A stretch of 64,000 nucleotides of DNA from Neoceratodus forsteri. Its lineage: Eukaryota; Chordata; Ceratodontiformes; Ceratodontidae. The notes beneath the pieces were generated by a model. That model ran no database searches, was not told the DNA's origin, and saw nothing but the letters and a program-made list of their open reading frames with translations. The stretch spans positions 1,075,903,001 to 1,075,967,000 of the forward strand of contig CM057453.1 of assembly GCA_016271365.2 (NCBI GenBank). Direction: 5' to 3'. A program made the translations under genes and the position numbers. Positions 1 to 9,703 of this stretch are shown piece after piece; the stretch's first letter is position 1, and every line of letters begins with the position of its first letter.

Positions 1-660
1 TGTGCTCAATGTAAAAAAGACAAAGACCATGATCTTTGCCCACAGAAAGAATAAGGCAAGAATGCGTAGCTAACAATCTTCTCCAGTCTCTCCTTCCTCT
101 AGAACAGGTCCATATATACAAATACCTGTGCTCATTTAATTCCAGCCTCCTTCCATTCACACATTGACACTCTATCATCTGCCATAGATGTCCATATAGG
201 CCCATTGTATCAGCACAAGGATTGCCTACCTCCAGAAGCCCTTAATCTGGCTGTCACCTCCTCAGTCCTCTCCCTAGTCTATTATGGCCATAAAAAAAGC
301 ATGCAGACTCCTCTCCGGGACAGACATGCATACCCATACCTGTACCCTATATGCCTTGAAAAATCTCCTCACCCTGGATGAAAGGCTATTTTATCAAACA
401 TGTCTTCTCACAAAGAAAATACACCTGGGGCTTACCCCTTTGGGGGTTTCTGCCTCTCTCCTATCCTCCCACACCTCGGTGAACACCCACACTGCCAACT
501 GACAGGTGTGGTCCATCCCGAGGGTTAGAACCTCCTTAGCCCAAAGGTCATTCCCACACAGGGCCCCAGTTTGGTACAACAAACTTCCCTCCAATGTCTC
601 CTCCATCTCCAAATTGGGACCTTTCAAGTCAGCCCTCGAAGAGCAAATTCTCGCTTCACA
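1..660 (+). mobile_element. LINE retrotransposon, RT C-terminal part and 3' end
   Basis: This is the tail of a non-LTR retrotransposon ORF2 that begins upstream of the window. The reading frames are broken. Around 15-130 there is a post-catalytic RT segment with KTKTMIF and then VHIYKYL, the usual approach to the thumb. From 284 the frame reads AIKKACRLLSGTD and then LFYQTCLLTKKIHLGLTP, a block typical of the region after the RT palm in L2/CR1-type and related LINEs. After a stop at 500 the same frame resumes with RTSLAQRSFPHRAPVWYNKLPS and ends near 660. I cannot assign a clade with confidence. It is dead: no catalytic motif lies in the window, and internal stops are present. The 660-847 stretch after it shows no feature I recognise. 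Confidence 0.7.
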
Positions 661-850
661 GCACTGCCAATGTACCAGCTAGTGCCGGGTCATCTATCTA
701 TCATCTTACGGGACCACTGAGCTCCTACCGATAGGGCTACCAAACATTACCTATTCACAAAAACAAGGCACTGTGTCAGCATGTGATCTAAAAGCAAAAC
801 AAAATGGCTATATTAAATGCATGCTGAAAATAGAAAATAGAGTTAAAAAT

Positions 851-878
851 CTACGTTTCGACCTTAGGTCTTCTTCAG
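851..878 (-). ncRNA. hammerhead-ribozyme-like motif at the PLE 3' end
   Basis: On the minus strand this reads CTGAAGA, then a short perfect stem-loop (GACC-TAA-GGTC), then GAAAC. It parallels the hammerhead core, CUGAUGA - stem II - GAAA, reported in pLTRs of Penelope-like elements. The conserved U of CUGAUGA is replaced by A, and I find no convincing stem III closure with a cleavage-site triplet downstream. It is therefore either a decayed ribozyme or a non-catalytic relic. The call rests on motif similarity and its position at a PLE end. The equivalent point beside the other pLTR copy does not show it. Confidence 0.4.
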
Positions 879-910
879 GAAATATCTAAAAGAGAAAAAA
901 AAAACAAAAT

Positions 911-1304
911 TAGTGTAGAGGGGAGATAAAATGAGATATATATATGTGGGGAAAGAGGAAAGGGGAAGCTCAGGGAGAAGAAGTGATAAATGGTACGATT
1001 AAGAGAGAATCTGTGAAACAAAAAGGTGATGATGGGAAAGATAAAGCATAATAGGAATGAAAGAGCTAGGGAAGTCCCCAGGTGAGGACTAATTAACAAG
1101 GCCTAGTAAGAAGGCTGAAAGGTGACAAATGTGTGGGAAGGAGACAGAAATGGAGACTTATGGTGAAAATGAAAAATAAATTAAATGAGTACAAAAACAA
1201 ATAAACTTTAGGGAAAAAAAAGGATGGCTGAAAGATGTTAGTGGAAAATAAGTCTATCATTTAAACAAAGGGCTGCTGGAGCCAAAGCGGATGATCAGCT
1301 TGGC
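911..1304 (-). repeat. pLTR copy 1 (3' side) of the Penelope-like element
   Basis: This is a direct repeat of 3941-4354, with only scattered mismatches over about 390 bp. Both copies run from TAGTRTAGAGGGG to GATGATCAGCTTGGC. The stop codon and last residues of the GIY-YIG endonuclease ORF lie inside this copy, so coding sequence runs into the pLTR. The AT microsatellite that is expanded in the other copy is only a few units long here. Confidence 0.85.
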
Positions 1305-1600
1305 TTCCATGTTTTTCTATGGTCAGGATCCCAGAAGCCCTGCTGAAGGACACAAACAGAAAGGTCATTGACATTGTGGTCCCTGGAGATAAAGTGGGAT
1401 ACAATGGGTTTAGCAGTGTCTCCACTCCTGACTGCTCTGTAATGTTCCCCGAAATGAACAGCAAGGTGCCTACCAGTCTCTCCGATGTAAATAGCTGTAC
1501 ACTTACTGCAAAGAATACAATACACCACATTAGTGGAGGTGCATGAGAACTCCTTGGTGATGTGAAAAAACACTGTAGGCCCCTGAATTTCAGTCACACT
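1295..1600 (-). pseudogene. GIY-YIG endonuclease domain of the Penelope-like element
   Basis: About 100 codons are open on the minus strand. The segment VVYCILCSKCTAIYIGETG holds a Cys pair followed by the Y-I-G of the GIY-YIG fold. RHLAVHFGEH follows, with the conserved Arg and Glu region, and then a HFISRDHNVNDLSV block. This matches the PLE endonuclease with its Cys-containing linker. Known PLE endonucleases nick the target so that RT can prime. The domain follows the RT and ends inside the 3' pLTR. A frame break separates it from the RT remnant, so it is not part of an intact polyprotein. Confidence 0.85.
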
Positions 1601-2109
1601 GGAAATAAATTTGCAGGTAGCAGCGAGTCCTGTTGCAAGGTTTGGTACCTGGGAGGGAGGAACTGTTAGGCTGCTTTAACCAGGAGATTCCGCAGGTTAG
1701 GTGGCCAGCAGTAGGAGGCAATAGGTGGTTCTGTAAAGGAAGCACCAATGTTAGTCAGTTTGCAAAATGGGAAAGTTACGGTGATGATCCTGTGACATGA
1801 AGGTGTGCTCTGATGGAAAGGGAGCACTAGTGGAATTCGCCATTGTTCTTGTGTAACAGTATCCTTCCTCATGGGGTCAAGGTTATGGGGGCATGTTACT
1901 GACCCAGAGAGTGCTCTGTCCACTGTGCTTTATGGGTATCTCCTGTTGATAAAAACTATGCATTATTTGGGTCTGCTCAGCAAAATCATCCTCTTCACTG
2001 CATAACCTGTGAAGTCTAAAAACTGAATAAGGCAGGCCATTCTTGACATGTTTAGGATGGAAGAAGCTGTGGAGGAGGAAACTGTGAGAGCCAGTGGATT
2101 TGCAATAAG

Positions 2110-3880
2110 CTGATGTCTTCAGACCAGTGTTCTGTACTCACAGCTGGATATCCAGAAAAGGCAGTGTAGAGGAGGATAATTCAACAGTGTATTGAAGGGA
2201 AGGATGGGCTCTGGTAAACTTGTCAAGGAAGACTTGGAGGGTCTCCCTGGAGCAGGATGTGGCCCCAAAGAGTCAACAATGTAGCGTTTGTAGAGTTCAG
2301 GCACAGTCCCTGTGAATGAGAGAAAAAACCTTCCTCCACCCAACCCACAAACAGATTAGCAAAGCTGGGACCCATCTTGGTACCCATGGCAACTCCACTG
2401 ACCTGCTGAAAAAAACGTTATTAAAAGAAAAAGCATTGAGTGTAAGAACCTGTTCTGCCAGATGAGTTAGTGTGTGCATGGGTGGCTGCTGGACTTCCCG
2501 CTTATTCAAGAAATGCTACAAAGCTGTCAGACCATCATCATGGGGGATCACTGTGTAAAGAGATTTGATATCCATGGTGAAGATGAGCTGATGAGAGTCA
2601 CTGAATCTGAACCATTCAAATAACTGGAGAGCATGGTTACAGTCTTTAACATAGGAGGGCAGGGACTCAACAAGGGGTCTCATGAGGCTGTCCAAAATGC
2701 AGAGATGTGGGATGGGGCAGGAGCAGGCAGACACTATGGGACAACCAGATTACCTGTTTTGTGGATTTTGGGAAGGAGATAAAACCTGGATGTCTGGGGA
2801 TGCTGAACTATGAGTCTCTTAGCAAAAGCAGGGAGCTCTTTGTTTTCAATAGCAGAGGTGATGGTGGTGGTGACCTCAGTCTTATAGTCAGCAGTGGGGT
2901 CCTGTGGAAGAGAAGAATAAAACCTGGTGTCAGAGAGTTGCTGTGTGGCTTCAGTGATGTATAGCTCCTTTTGCCAGACCACAACAGCACCTCCCTTATC
3001 AGCTGGTTTGATAACAATGTAATTCCTACATTGCAGAGATCTGAGGGCTGCAAGCTCACCAGGTGTCAGGTTGGAATGCTTGTGCCTGCAATGAAGATTG
3101 AAGTTAGTGGTGTTTTCCATGCATTGGTTAACAAAATAATCAACAGCAGCAAAATGTCCTGGAGGGGGTGCCCATGCACTTCGCTGGGGATTGATATCAT
3201 TGATTGTTCTGGTGATACTGTCATCATCTGTGGGAAGAGGAGTCTCATTAGAAAAATAATCTGTAAGGTGTACTCTATGGTAGAAGCACTGCAGATCAAC
3301 TTGAACCTGGGGTGCATCAAGATATCTGGGTGTGGGGCACAAAGGAGAGACCTTTGCTAAGGAGTGATTGCTCATCTTGTGTCAGGGGAAGGTCTAGAGG
3401 AATACAAAATACCAAATTGTTAGGTTGTGTCTGACTTGAGGGCTCATGTTGGTTGTTGATCTGCTGGGTGAGAGACTGGAGTTTTGCAGATTTGGTGTCC
3501 CTGAGGAACTGAAAGAGAGTGGAGTTAAGGTTTTGGATGCAGTGCTTAATAAAAGGAAGGTTATGTGGAGCCATTCGCTGCAGGAAATCCTTTTGCCTTT
3601 GAATGGTTTTGTCCACAGAGATCAGCTGTGTTTTAATGCAGAGAATGGTGTGTGTGATAAGTTTCCTAGAGAAAGTTTTCAGAAGTTTATTAGTGGAGGA
3701 AACATGTATCTCAGATCCAAATGAACAAGAATGGAATTTCAAAGAGAAACCTTTAGGAATAATACCCAGGTGGCGGTATTTGGAAAGAAACTGTAAGTGA
3801 CTGCAGAGTTTGGTCTTAGAGCAAATGGCAGAAAATAATTCAAGAGAAGACTTAGAAGTATGAGAAGGGAATGCAGACAT
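2110..3880 (-). pseudogene. Penelope-like reverse transcriptase with N-terminal region (frameshifted)
   Basis: The N-terminal part (3880 down to 3317) shows LSKYRHLGIIPKGFSLKF and then PLDLPLTQDEQSLLSKGLSF, a block characteristic of the PLE N-terminus. After a frame change, 3375-2734 holds the RT fingers region, with NYIVIKPADKGGAVVVW and later FYLLPKIHKTG. Motif A is FTMDIKSLYTVIP near 2570. The following segment, near 2340-2400, retains WVPRWVPALLICL in a neighbouring frame. The catalytic Y-x-D-D block near 2290 reads YIVD, so one catalytic aspartate is lost. At least four frame changes separate the blocks. The protein would have been the telomerase-related RT of PLEs. Confidence 0.85.
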
Positions 3881-3940
3881 AGATGAAATGAAGGAGCATC
3901 ATACAGAATTCAGAAGAGATTTCAGATTAGGTATAGTGGA

Positions 3941-3959
3941 TAGTATAGAGGGGGTAAAA

Positions 3960-4000
<41 letters not shown>

Positions 4001-4354
4001 GGAAAGAAGAAAGGGAGGCTCAGGGAAAGAAGTGATAAATGGTAAGATTAAGAGAGAATCTGTGAAACAAAAAGGTGATGACGGGATGGATAAAGCATAA
4101 TAGGAGTGAAAGAGCTAGGGAAGTCCCCAGGTGGGGACTAATTAACAGGGCCTAGTAAGAAGGCTGAAAGGTGACAAATGTGTGGGAAGGAGACAGAAAT
4201 GGAGACTTATGGTGAAAATGAAAAATAGATTAAATGAGTACAAAAACAAATAAACTTTAGGGAAAAAAGGGGTGGCTGAAAGATGTTAGTGGAAAATAAG
4301 TCTATCATTTAAACCAGAGGGCTGCTGGAAGCAAGGCGGATGATCAGCTTGGCT
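3941..4354 (-). repeat. pLTR copy 2 (5' side) of the Penelope-like element
   Basis: This is a direct repeat of 911-1304. It differs mainly by an expanded (AT)n tract at 3962-3997. Its outer edge, at about 4354, touches the palindromic array that begins at 4355. This marks the insertion boundary between the two repeats. Confidence 0.85.
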
Positions 4355-5615
4355 CGGAGCATGGCGCAACGATCGTCGGTGGACCAGGAACACGTCTGCA
4401 CTCTTAAAGCCAACCGTGAACTGAAGAAATGCCAGTAAGCTGTATAATGGCATAAATGGTTTTTTTTCAACTTTGGTGCATATCTCAGGCATTTTTGGGA
4501 ATTTTGACACCACATTTTCAACATCGGCTTATTGGGACCCCTCCTCATGAATTCAGGCACTGCCATGGCATTATTTAGTCCCGAAAGGTGATTTCGCGGT
4601 CACTGTGCGGAATCACCTTTCAGGACCAATTAACAAAATGATAGTGCCACTGTTCATGAGCGGGGCTCTCAAAAAGCCTATTTTGCAAATTTAGTGGATA
4701 AAATCCAAAAATGGCAGTTTTACAAGCGTGCATTATGAGTTTCACACACGCCTGTAACTTCATGAAATTGTAATATTTCACCCAGATTTTCGCAATTGGC
4801 ATTTTTCCACACCTCCTTATGAACAGTACAGCTGTCATTTTATATATCCTGGCCGAAATGTGGTTTTGCACGTCCAGGGCAGAATAGCGCAGTTGCTGTG
4901 TGAAATCAGTTTTCAGGACAGTTTGAGGAAATGATGGTGACACTGTTCATGAGCAGAGGTCCTAAAATGCCTATATTGAAAATTTGGTGACGAAATTCCA
5001 TAAAATGACGGTATTACAAGAGTGTGTTGCGCAGTTTCCACGCACCCTTGTAACTTTGCAAATTTACAATATTTTCATGACACATTTTCAACACTGGCAT
5101 TTTTCACACCTCCTTATGAACAGTACAGCTGTCATTTTTCAAATCCTGCCCTAAATTTGTTTTCGCTACCAGGGTACAAATGGCATGGTCACTGTGGAAA
5201 TCAACGCTTGGGACAAATTAACAAAATCACAATGCCACTGTTCAAGAGGGGAGGTCCCAAAATGCCTATGTTAAAAATGTGGTTAAAAAAATCAGAAAAA
5301 TAATTGGGTTACAGATGTGTGTTGCACAGTTTCTATGCATGCTCATGACTTCACCAATTTTTCATATTTTCACTCCAGATTTTCAATGTTGCCATTGTTT
5401 TACATCTCCTCATGAACAATACAGTTGTCATTTTCCACATACTGCCCAAAATGTGTTTTCGTCCCTGTGTCGCCAAATGTCATAGCCACTGTGCAAAACC
5501 ACCTTAAAGCTAACAAACTGATAGTGCCGCTTTTCATGAGGTGGGCTCACAAAAAGCCCATGTTGAAAATTTGGAGTGAAAATACCAATACATGCCTACG
5601 GTGTTAGGGTTTCCA
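4355..5615. repeat. palindromic tandem array A (~290-bp units of inverted half-units)
   Basis: About four units of roughly 270-300 bp are recognisable from recurring blocks at 4516, 4785, 5083 and 5377. Each unit pairs a half of the type TTTTCAACATxGxCATTTT - CTCCTCATGAACAGT with its own inverted counterpart (ACTGTTCATGAG - AAATGCCTATxTTGAAAAT). The two halves are joined by short hinge palindromes, for example 4585-4620. The left edge (GAACACGTCTGCACTCTT at about 4400) matches, inverted, the edge of array B near 58440. The array is cut on the left by the Penelope-like element and runs on the right into gypsy-type integrase sequence. I recognise no coding content. Short open frames in the units recur because the DNA repeats. 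Confidence 0.8.
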
Positions 5616-5769
5616 ACTGTAGCACCCACCTGTAGAAACTGACAGGCATAAGGGTGTGACTTGGGATCATCGGCTGTAATGCTCATGCCATTCCACCCCA
5701 CCCTGCAGCCAGTAACAGGCATCATAGTGTGCCTTGCAGTGTTTGACCACAAAGTTCACCCCAGTGCCC

Positions 5770-6850
5770 CAAATATATAGGGAGAGGTTGATTCACCTGG
5801 CCCATTACCTGTCCATGGCTGGCCATTAAGGGAGACACCATACCCTTAGTAGATTGCTGACTAGATTTTTTTTAGCCTAACATTCACAACAATGTGACTG
5901 AGTATTGCTGTAGTTGTCCAGAGTGCCGGTTGGTGGCACAAGGGGGGGAAGGGATAAAGTACCCCTCCAGCCTGTACCAAATGTCATGACTCCATTTGCT
6001 GGGGTAGCAATGGATGTAGCAAGCCCCTTATCCAAAAGTTGAAAAGGAAACCGGCTCATTTTGGTGGTTTGTGGATATGCCACCAGGTACCCTGAGGCAA
6101 TACCCCTTTGTACTGTTACTGCCCCTCATATAGCCAAGGAGTTGGTCAAAATGTTTAGCAGAATGGATATACCCCAATATATTGTAACTTATTAGGGTAG
6201 CAATTTCACCTCCTCCATCCTGACAGAACTATACCGACTACTAGGTGTGTCAGCAGTTAAAATATCTCCCTATCATCTGCAGACTGATGGTCTGGTGGAA
6301 CGGTTTAATAAGACCCCCCAAAAATGTTAAAGAAGTATGTGCAGGAGGAAGACTGGGATTGGGACAAGTATCTACCCTACCTTCTATTTGCTTATAGGGA
6401 TGTGCCCTGAGCTACTGCAGGTTTTCCTTTCTCGCTGTTATGGGAGGAATCCCAGGGCCCCCTGGATGAAGTAAAGGAACACTGGGAAGAAGGAAGAATA
6501 TGGGTCAAACTAATATTGCCAATTACATGACAAATTGACGACAACGATTGATTAAGTATGTGGAACTGATCCATCGACATGTGTCCCCGAGGCAGGTAGA
6601 ACAGAAAGAAACATGTGATCTGGGGCTTAAAGGTAAGTCTTTCCAGCCTGAGAACAAAATATTATTGTTGTTGCTGTCCTCTGAGAATAAGCTTCTCATG
6701 AAATGGCAGGACACCTATAACATCTTTCATCAGACAGGAGTAGTCAACTATGCACTGAAGAAGCCAGGACCTGGCCCCATAAAAAAGTGTACCATGCCCA
6801 TGTCTTATGTAAATGGTATGAGAAATCTACATTTATGCCCACCATGTTTG
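5770..6850 (+). pseudogene. Ty3/gypsy-type integrase (HHCC finger, DDE core, GPY/F module)
   Basis: Remnants appear in the expected order. A His-His region lies near 5786-5830 (VHLAHYLSMAGH). A CPEC Cys pair lies near 5912-5926. The first catalytic Asp is in VAMDVASPL, near 6005. The block VTYxGSNFTSSILTELYRLLG has the second Asp changed to Tyr plus a stop. HLQTDGLVERFNK keeps the Glu. PYLLFAYRDVP lies near 6380. Between 6690 and 6800 there is LLMKWQDTYNIFHQTG-VNYALKKPG, a GPY/F-type module that supports gypsy rather than copia affiliation. The reading runs straight into an RT with no LTR or gag between, giving an integrase-first pol order. It is inactive because of stops and the lost Asp. 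Confidence 0.8.
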
Positions 6851-8320
6851 TGCACCTAGAGCAGGTTGATACTGAGTTGGAGATTGCTTATAGAAGACTA
6901 GAACAAGAAAAGAAAATGGTAGAGGTCCAAGTTAATCCTGAGCTAGACGCAGGGCAGAAGAAGGAGGTACAACAGCTATTACAACAGTTCAGGACAACTT
7001 TTACCAACATGCCAGGGAGAGACAAAGGGGTAGTACATACTATCAAAGTAAACCAAGAGAAACATATACACCAGAAACCCTACAGGTTGCCTGAAAAGGT
7101 CAAACAGGAGGTTATCGAAGAGGTCCACAAAACGAAACAGTTAGGAATTATTGTTCCCTCTCGTAGTGCCTGGTCCTCACCTGTGGTGGTGGTAGAAAAA
7201 GAGGGAGGTATCCGACTCTGTCTGGATTTTTAAAAGATTAATGCAATATCCAGCTTTGATGGTTATCCCATGCCCCGCATTCATGATCTCTTAGACAAAA
7301 TAGGGAATGCACAGTATATTAGCACCTTAGAGCTTGCTAAGGAACATTGGCAGATCCCTTTGGCACTACACACACAGGAAATAACAGCTTATAGTACACC
7401 AATAGGACTCTATCAATTTACCACCATGCATTTTGTCCTCCAAGGTGCCCCTGCGACTTTTCAGCGCTATATGGACCAAACACTTAGACCTCATACACAG
7501 TACTGTGCTGCTTATTTGGATGACATAGTCATCTATAATGCAGATTGGAAAACACACTAAGAACACCTTAGGGCAGTGATATGATCCATCAAAGATGCAG
7601 GTCTGACTATAAACCCCACTAAATGTGCAGTGGCCCAAGCTGAAACTAAGTATTTGGGATTTGTTATAGGTAAAGGTATGGTTAAGCCAGATGTGGGTAA
7701 AGTGGAGGCTGTAGCTAACAGTCCCATTCCCAGTACAAAGAAACATGTATGTTCCTTCCTTGGGTTGGTCAGTTACTATAGGAGGTTCATACCAAATTTT
7801 GCTACCATAGCCCCACCATTTACTGACCTGACTAAGAACAAATGCCTGAACAAGATTCAGTGGACCCCACAGTGTGATGAGGCATTCAGAAACATTAATG
7901 CTATTCTGTGTTTTTCCCCAGTGTTAGCCCATATTTCAGACCCCTTTTGAGGTACACACTGCTGCTTCAGACACAGGTATATGGGCTGTCTTATCACAAC
8001 AGTGCAATGGAGAGGAATACCCAGTGATATTCACCAGCAGAAAACTCCATGGATGGGAGTGAAAATACTCCACAATACAGGAGTGCTTGGCCATGAGATG
8101 GGCCACTGAGGCCCTTAAGTATTATCGGTGGGGTATAGAATTTACCGTGCTAACTGACCATAATCCATTGTACTGGCTTCCCCAGATGAAGGATAAAAAC
8201 TCAAGGATTATGCATTGGTATTTAGCACTACAGCCCATCTGATTTTCTTAAAACATAGGGCAGGGTCACAAAACCAGAATGCTAAATTTCTGTCCGTTAT
8301 GGGACAAATGCTGATGATAT
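6850..8320 (+). pseudogene. Ty3/gypsy-type reverse transcriptase and RNase H
   Basis: The RT starts immediately after the integrase module. It has LDAGQKKEVQQLLQQF, then SAWSSPVVVVEKEGGIRLCLDF (to 7233), STLELAKEHWQIPL (motif A region, near 7325), GAPATFQRYMDQTL and the catalytic YLDDIVIY near 7510. The segment 7630-7950 covers the thumb and connection (YLGFVIGKGM, SFLGLVSYYRRFIPNFA). RNase H follows to about 8320, with AASDTGIWAVLSQQ, SRKLHGWE and LTDHNPLYWL. Single stops interrupt the frame near 7233, 7560 and 7950 and inside RNase H. With no integrase after RNase H, the pol order is IN-RT-RH, as described for the Gmr1-like group of deuterostome gypsy elements. Confidence 0.85.
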
Positions 8321-8369
8321 ATAGGATAGTGTATGGCTAGGTTAACAACAAGGCAGTTCTCACACAAGT

Positions 8370-9703
8370 GGTTGCTATGACGATTGTTGACCTCAGTACA
8401 GCTCGAGAGGTCACCATATCATCATAGAAACCACGAGTGTAAGAATTTGACTTTTTGTTAACGTTAAGCCATACTCTTTTCTATGTAGTGTATGTTTTGG
8501 GCAATAACAGCACGAGAGAGAGAGAGAGAGAGAGAAAAAGGGGACAAAATCTGTTAACTTACTAAACACATTTTGATAGCAGCTACTGCAGGGTGATTCC
8601 GAGAACCGGCGATAGGTGTGCGCACTCGCTAGCTACTCTCATAGAATCACACCCCAACCACCACCAGAGCACACTTCAGCCTTCTCCTGTCACCCATTAC
8701 TCCTCACATCCCTCGGACATTGGCTAGCAATCAATTACTCAAGTTACAATAAGTTGAAGGTGGTGTGACTTTGACAACGTGCTGGTGAACTTTTTTATTT
8801 TTCAAACTGCCGCTTTTGAGGTGGGAGCAATGGGCATGATTGGTTACCAGGGCAATGCAGGTGCATGTAGGGGAGATAGTATGACATCCGTGCTGAAGCA
8901 GAGCGAAAAGTCGTTCTGCTGCATGCAGACGTCCTACTGCAGCAGAACCACATTTTCATTGTTACGAAATCAGTGAGAACTACGTTCTAACATACACGAT
9001 AAATGAATTGTACACATGTGTGCATCCTGAATGAAAATAAATGTCTAGATGTGTAGATGAAGGATGATGTCTGTACAGGTATTGCAAAACCTGTGTAGAA
9101 AGTCTCAGGAATTGAATGGAATCAGTTGATGTTAGCATGTCAGGATTCAGATGCCATTTTGATATGTAAGGTCCCTAAAGGAGCTTCTAGTGTGGGTGGG
9201 CAGAAACTCCAACCCTTCCAGGGTTCTGGTGGGTAAATGCCAACAGTAAGAACTGTTGCCCTCTTGTGTATGGGGTGTGACAGGGTGAGCCCTATCTAAG
9301 GTACATATCCATGTGTGAGATGTGTGAGGTAACCAACCCCACTCCATTCCTTTCACTCTTTGTTTCTGTGAGACAGCAGCTCATGGAAATGAAAATGAAA
9401 CATGTTTGCTGTATGCTTGTCTATTTTAGGGTGTCACATTTAATGATTTAATGGAAAGAAAAAGATATGATAAGTTCCAATGGTTGGCAGAAGAAGGGAG
9501 AAGAGGAGTACGCCCTTGTGCTCCCATTCCCATTGCAAACCCAGTGGAACCCTCATGGACTTACTATCTTATTAAAACTATCTTTTGAAATTAAACAAAA
9601 TGGAAACATAAAACCCCCTTAACATAACACTCCCTTAACCAAGAAAAGAGGAGTTGAGCCCAGGCTAGAACAATTAACATGTATGAACATGTATGTCTCT
9701 GCT
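8370..9703 (+). repeat. tandem duplication, copy 1 (~1.33 kb, post-pol region plus LTR start)
   Basis: This segment is repeated almost base for base as 9704-11044. Differences are mostly single substitutions and short indels, and the (GA)n tract at 8514-8535 is longer in this copy. It begins with an imperfect hairpin (8370-8432, arms GGTTGCTATGA / TCATAGAAACC). From 9276 it contains the first about 428 bp of the LTR that is complete at 10615-11454. I see no credible protein in it. It lies directly after the RNase H remnant and looks like the 3' non-coding part of the gypsy-type element. Confidence 0.85.

Larger units (their letters stand above)
848..4354 (-). mobile_element. Penelope-like retroelement with pLTRs (near complete, degenerate)
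   Basis: Read on the minus strand, this element has a long N-terminal region, a reverse transcriptase and then a GIY-YIG endonuclease, the domain order of Penelope-like elements (PLEs). The body lies between two direct repeats of about 400 bp (911-1304 and 3941-4354), which match the pLTRs typical of PLEs. The 5' end abuts a palindromic repeat array at 4355. The 3' end carries a hammerhead-like stem motif. PLEs insert by target-primed reverse transcription, using the RT and GIY-YIG nicking activities. Frameshifts and stops break the coding region, so it is inactive. The pLTR pair, N-terminal region, RT core and endonuclease are all present, which makes it more complete than most fossil PLE copies. 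Confidence 0.85.

Noticed and set aside
875..1099. A hydrophobic, Phe-rich minus-strand open frame resembling a membrane protein.
   Set aside because: It falls in the pLTR of the Penelope-like element. The composition comes from A/G-rich DNA, and the second pLTR copy does not keep it open.
4355..5615. Regular repeats with spacers, superficially CRISPR-like.
   Set aside because: The units are about 290 bp and palindromic, in a vertebrate retroelement context. There are no short identical repeats and no cas genes.
8514..8535. A (GA)n tract as a GAGA-type regulatory site.
   Set aside because: It is a simple repeat of different length in the two duplicated copies. Nothing else suggests regulation.
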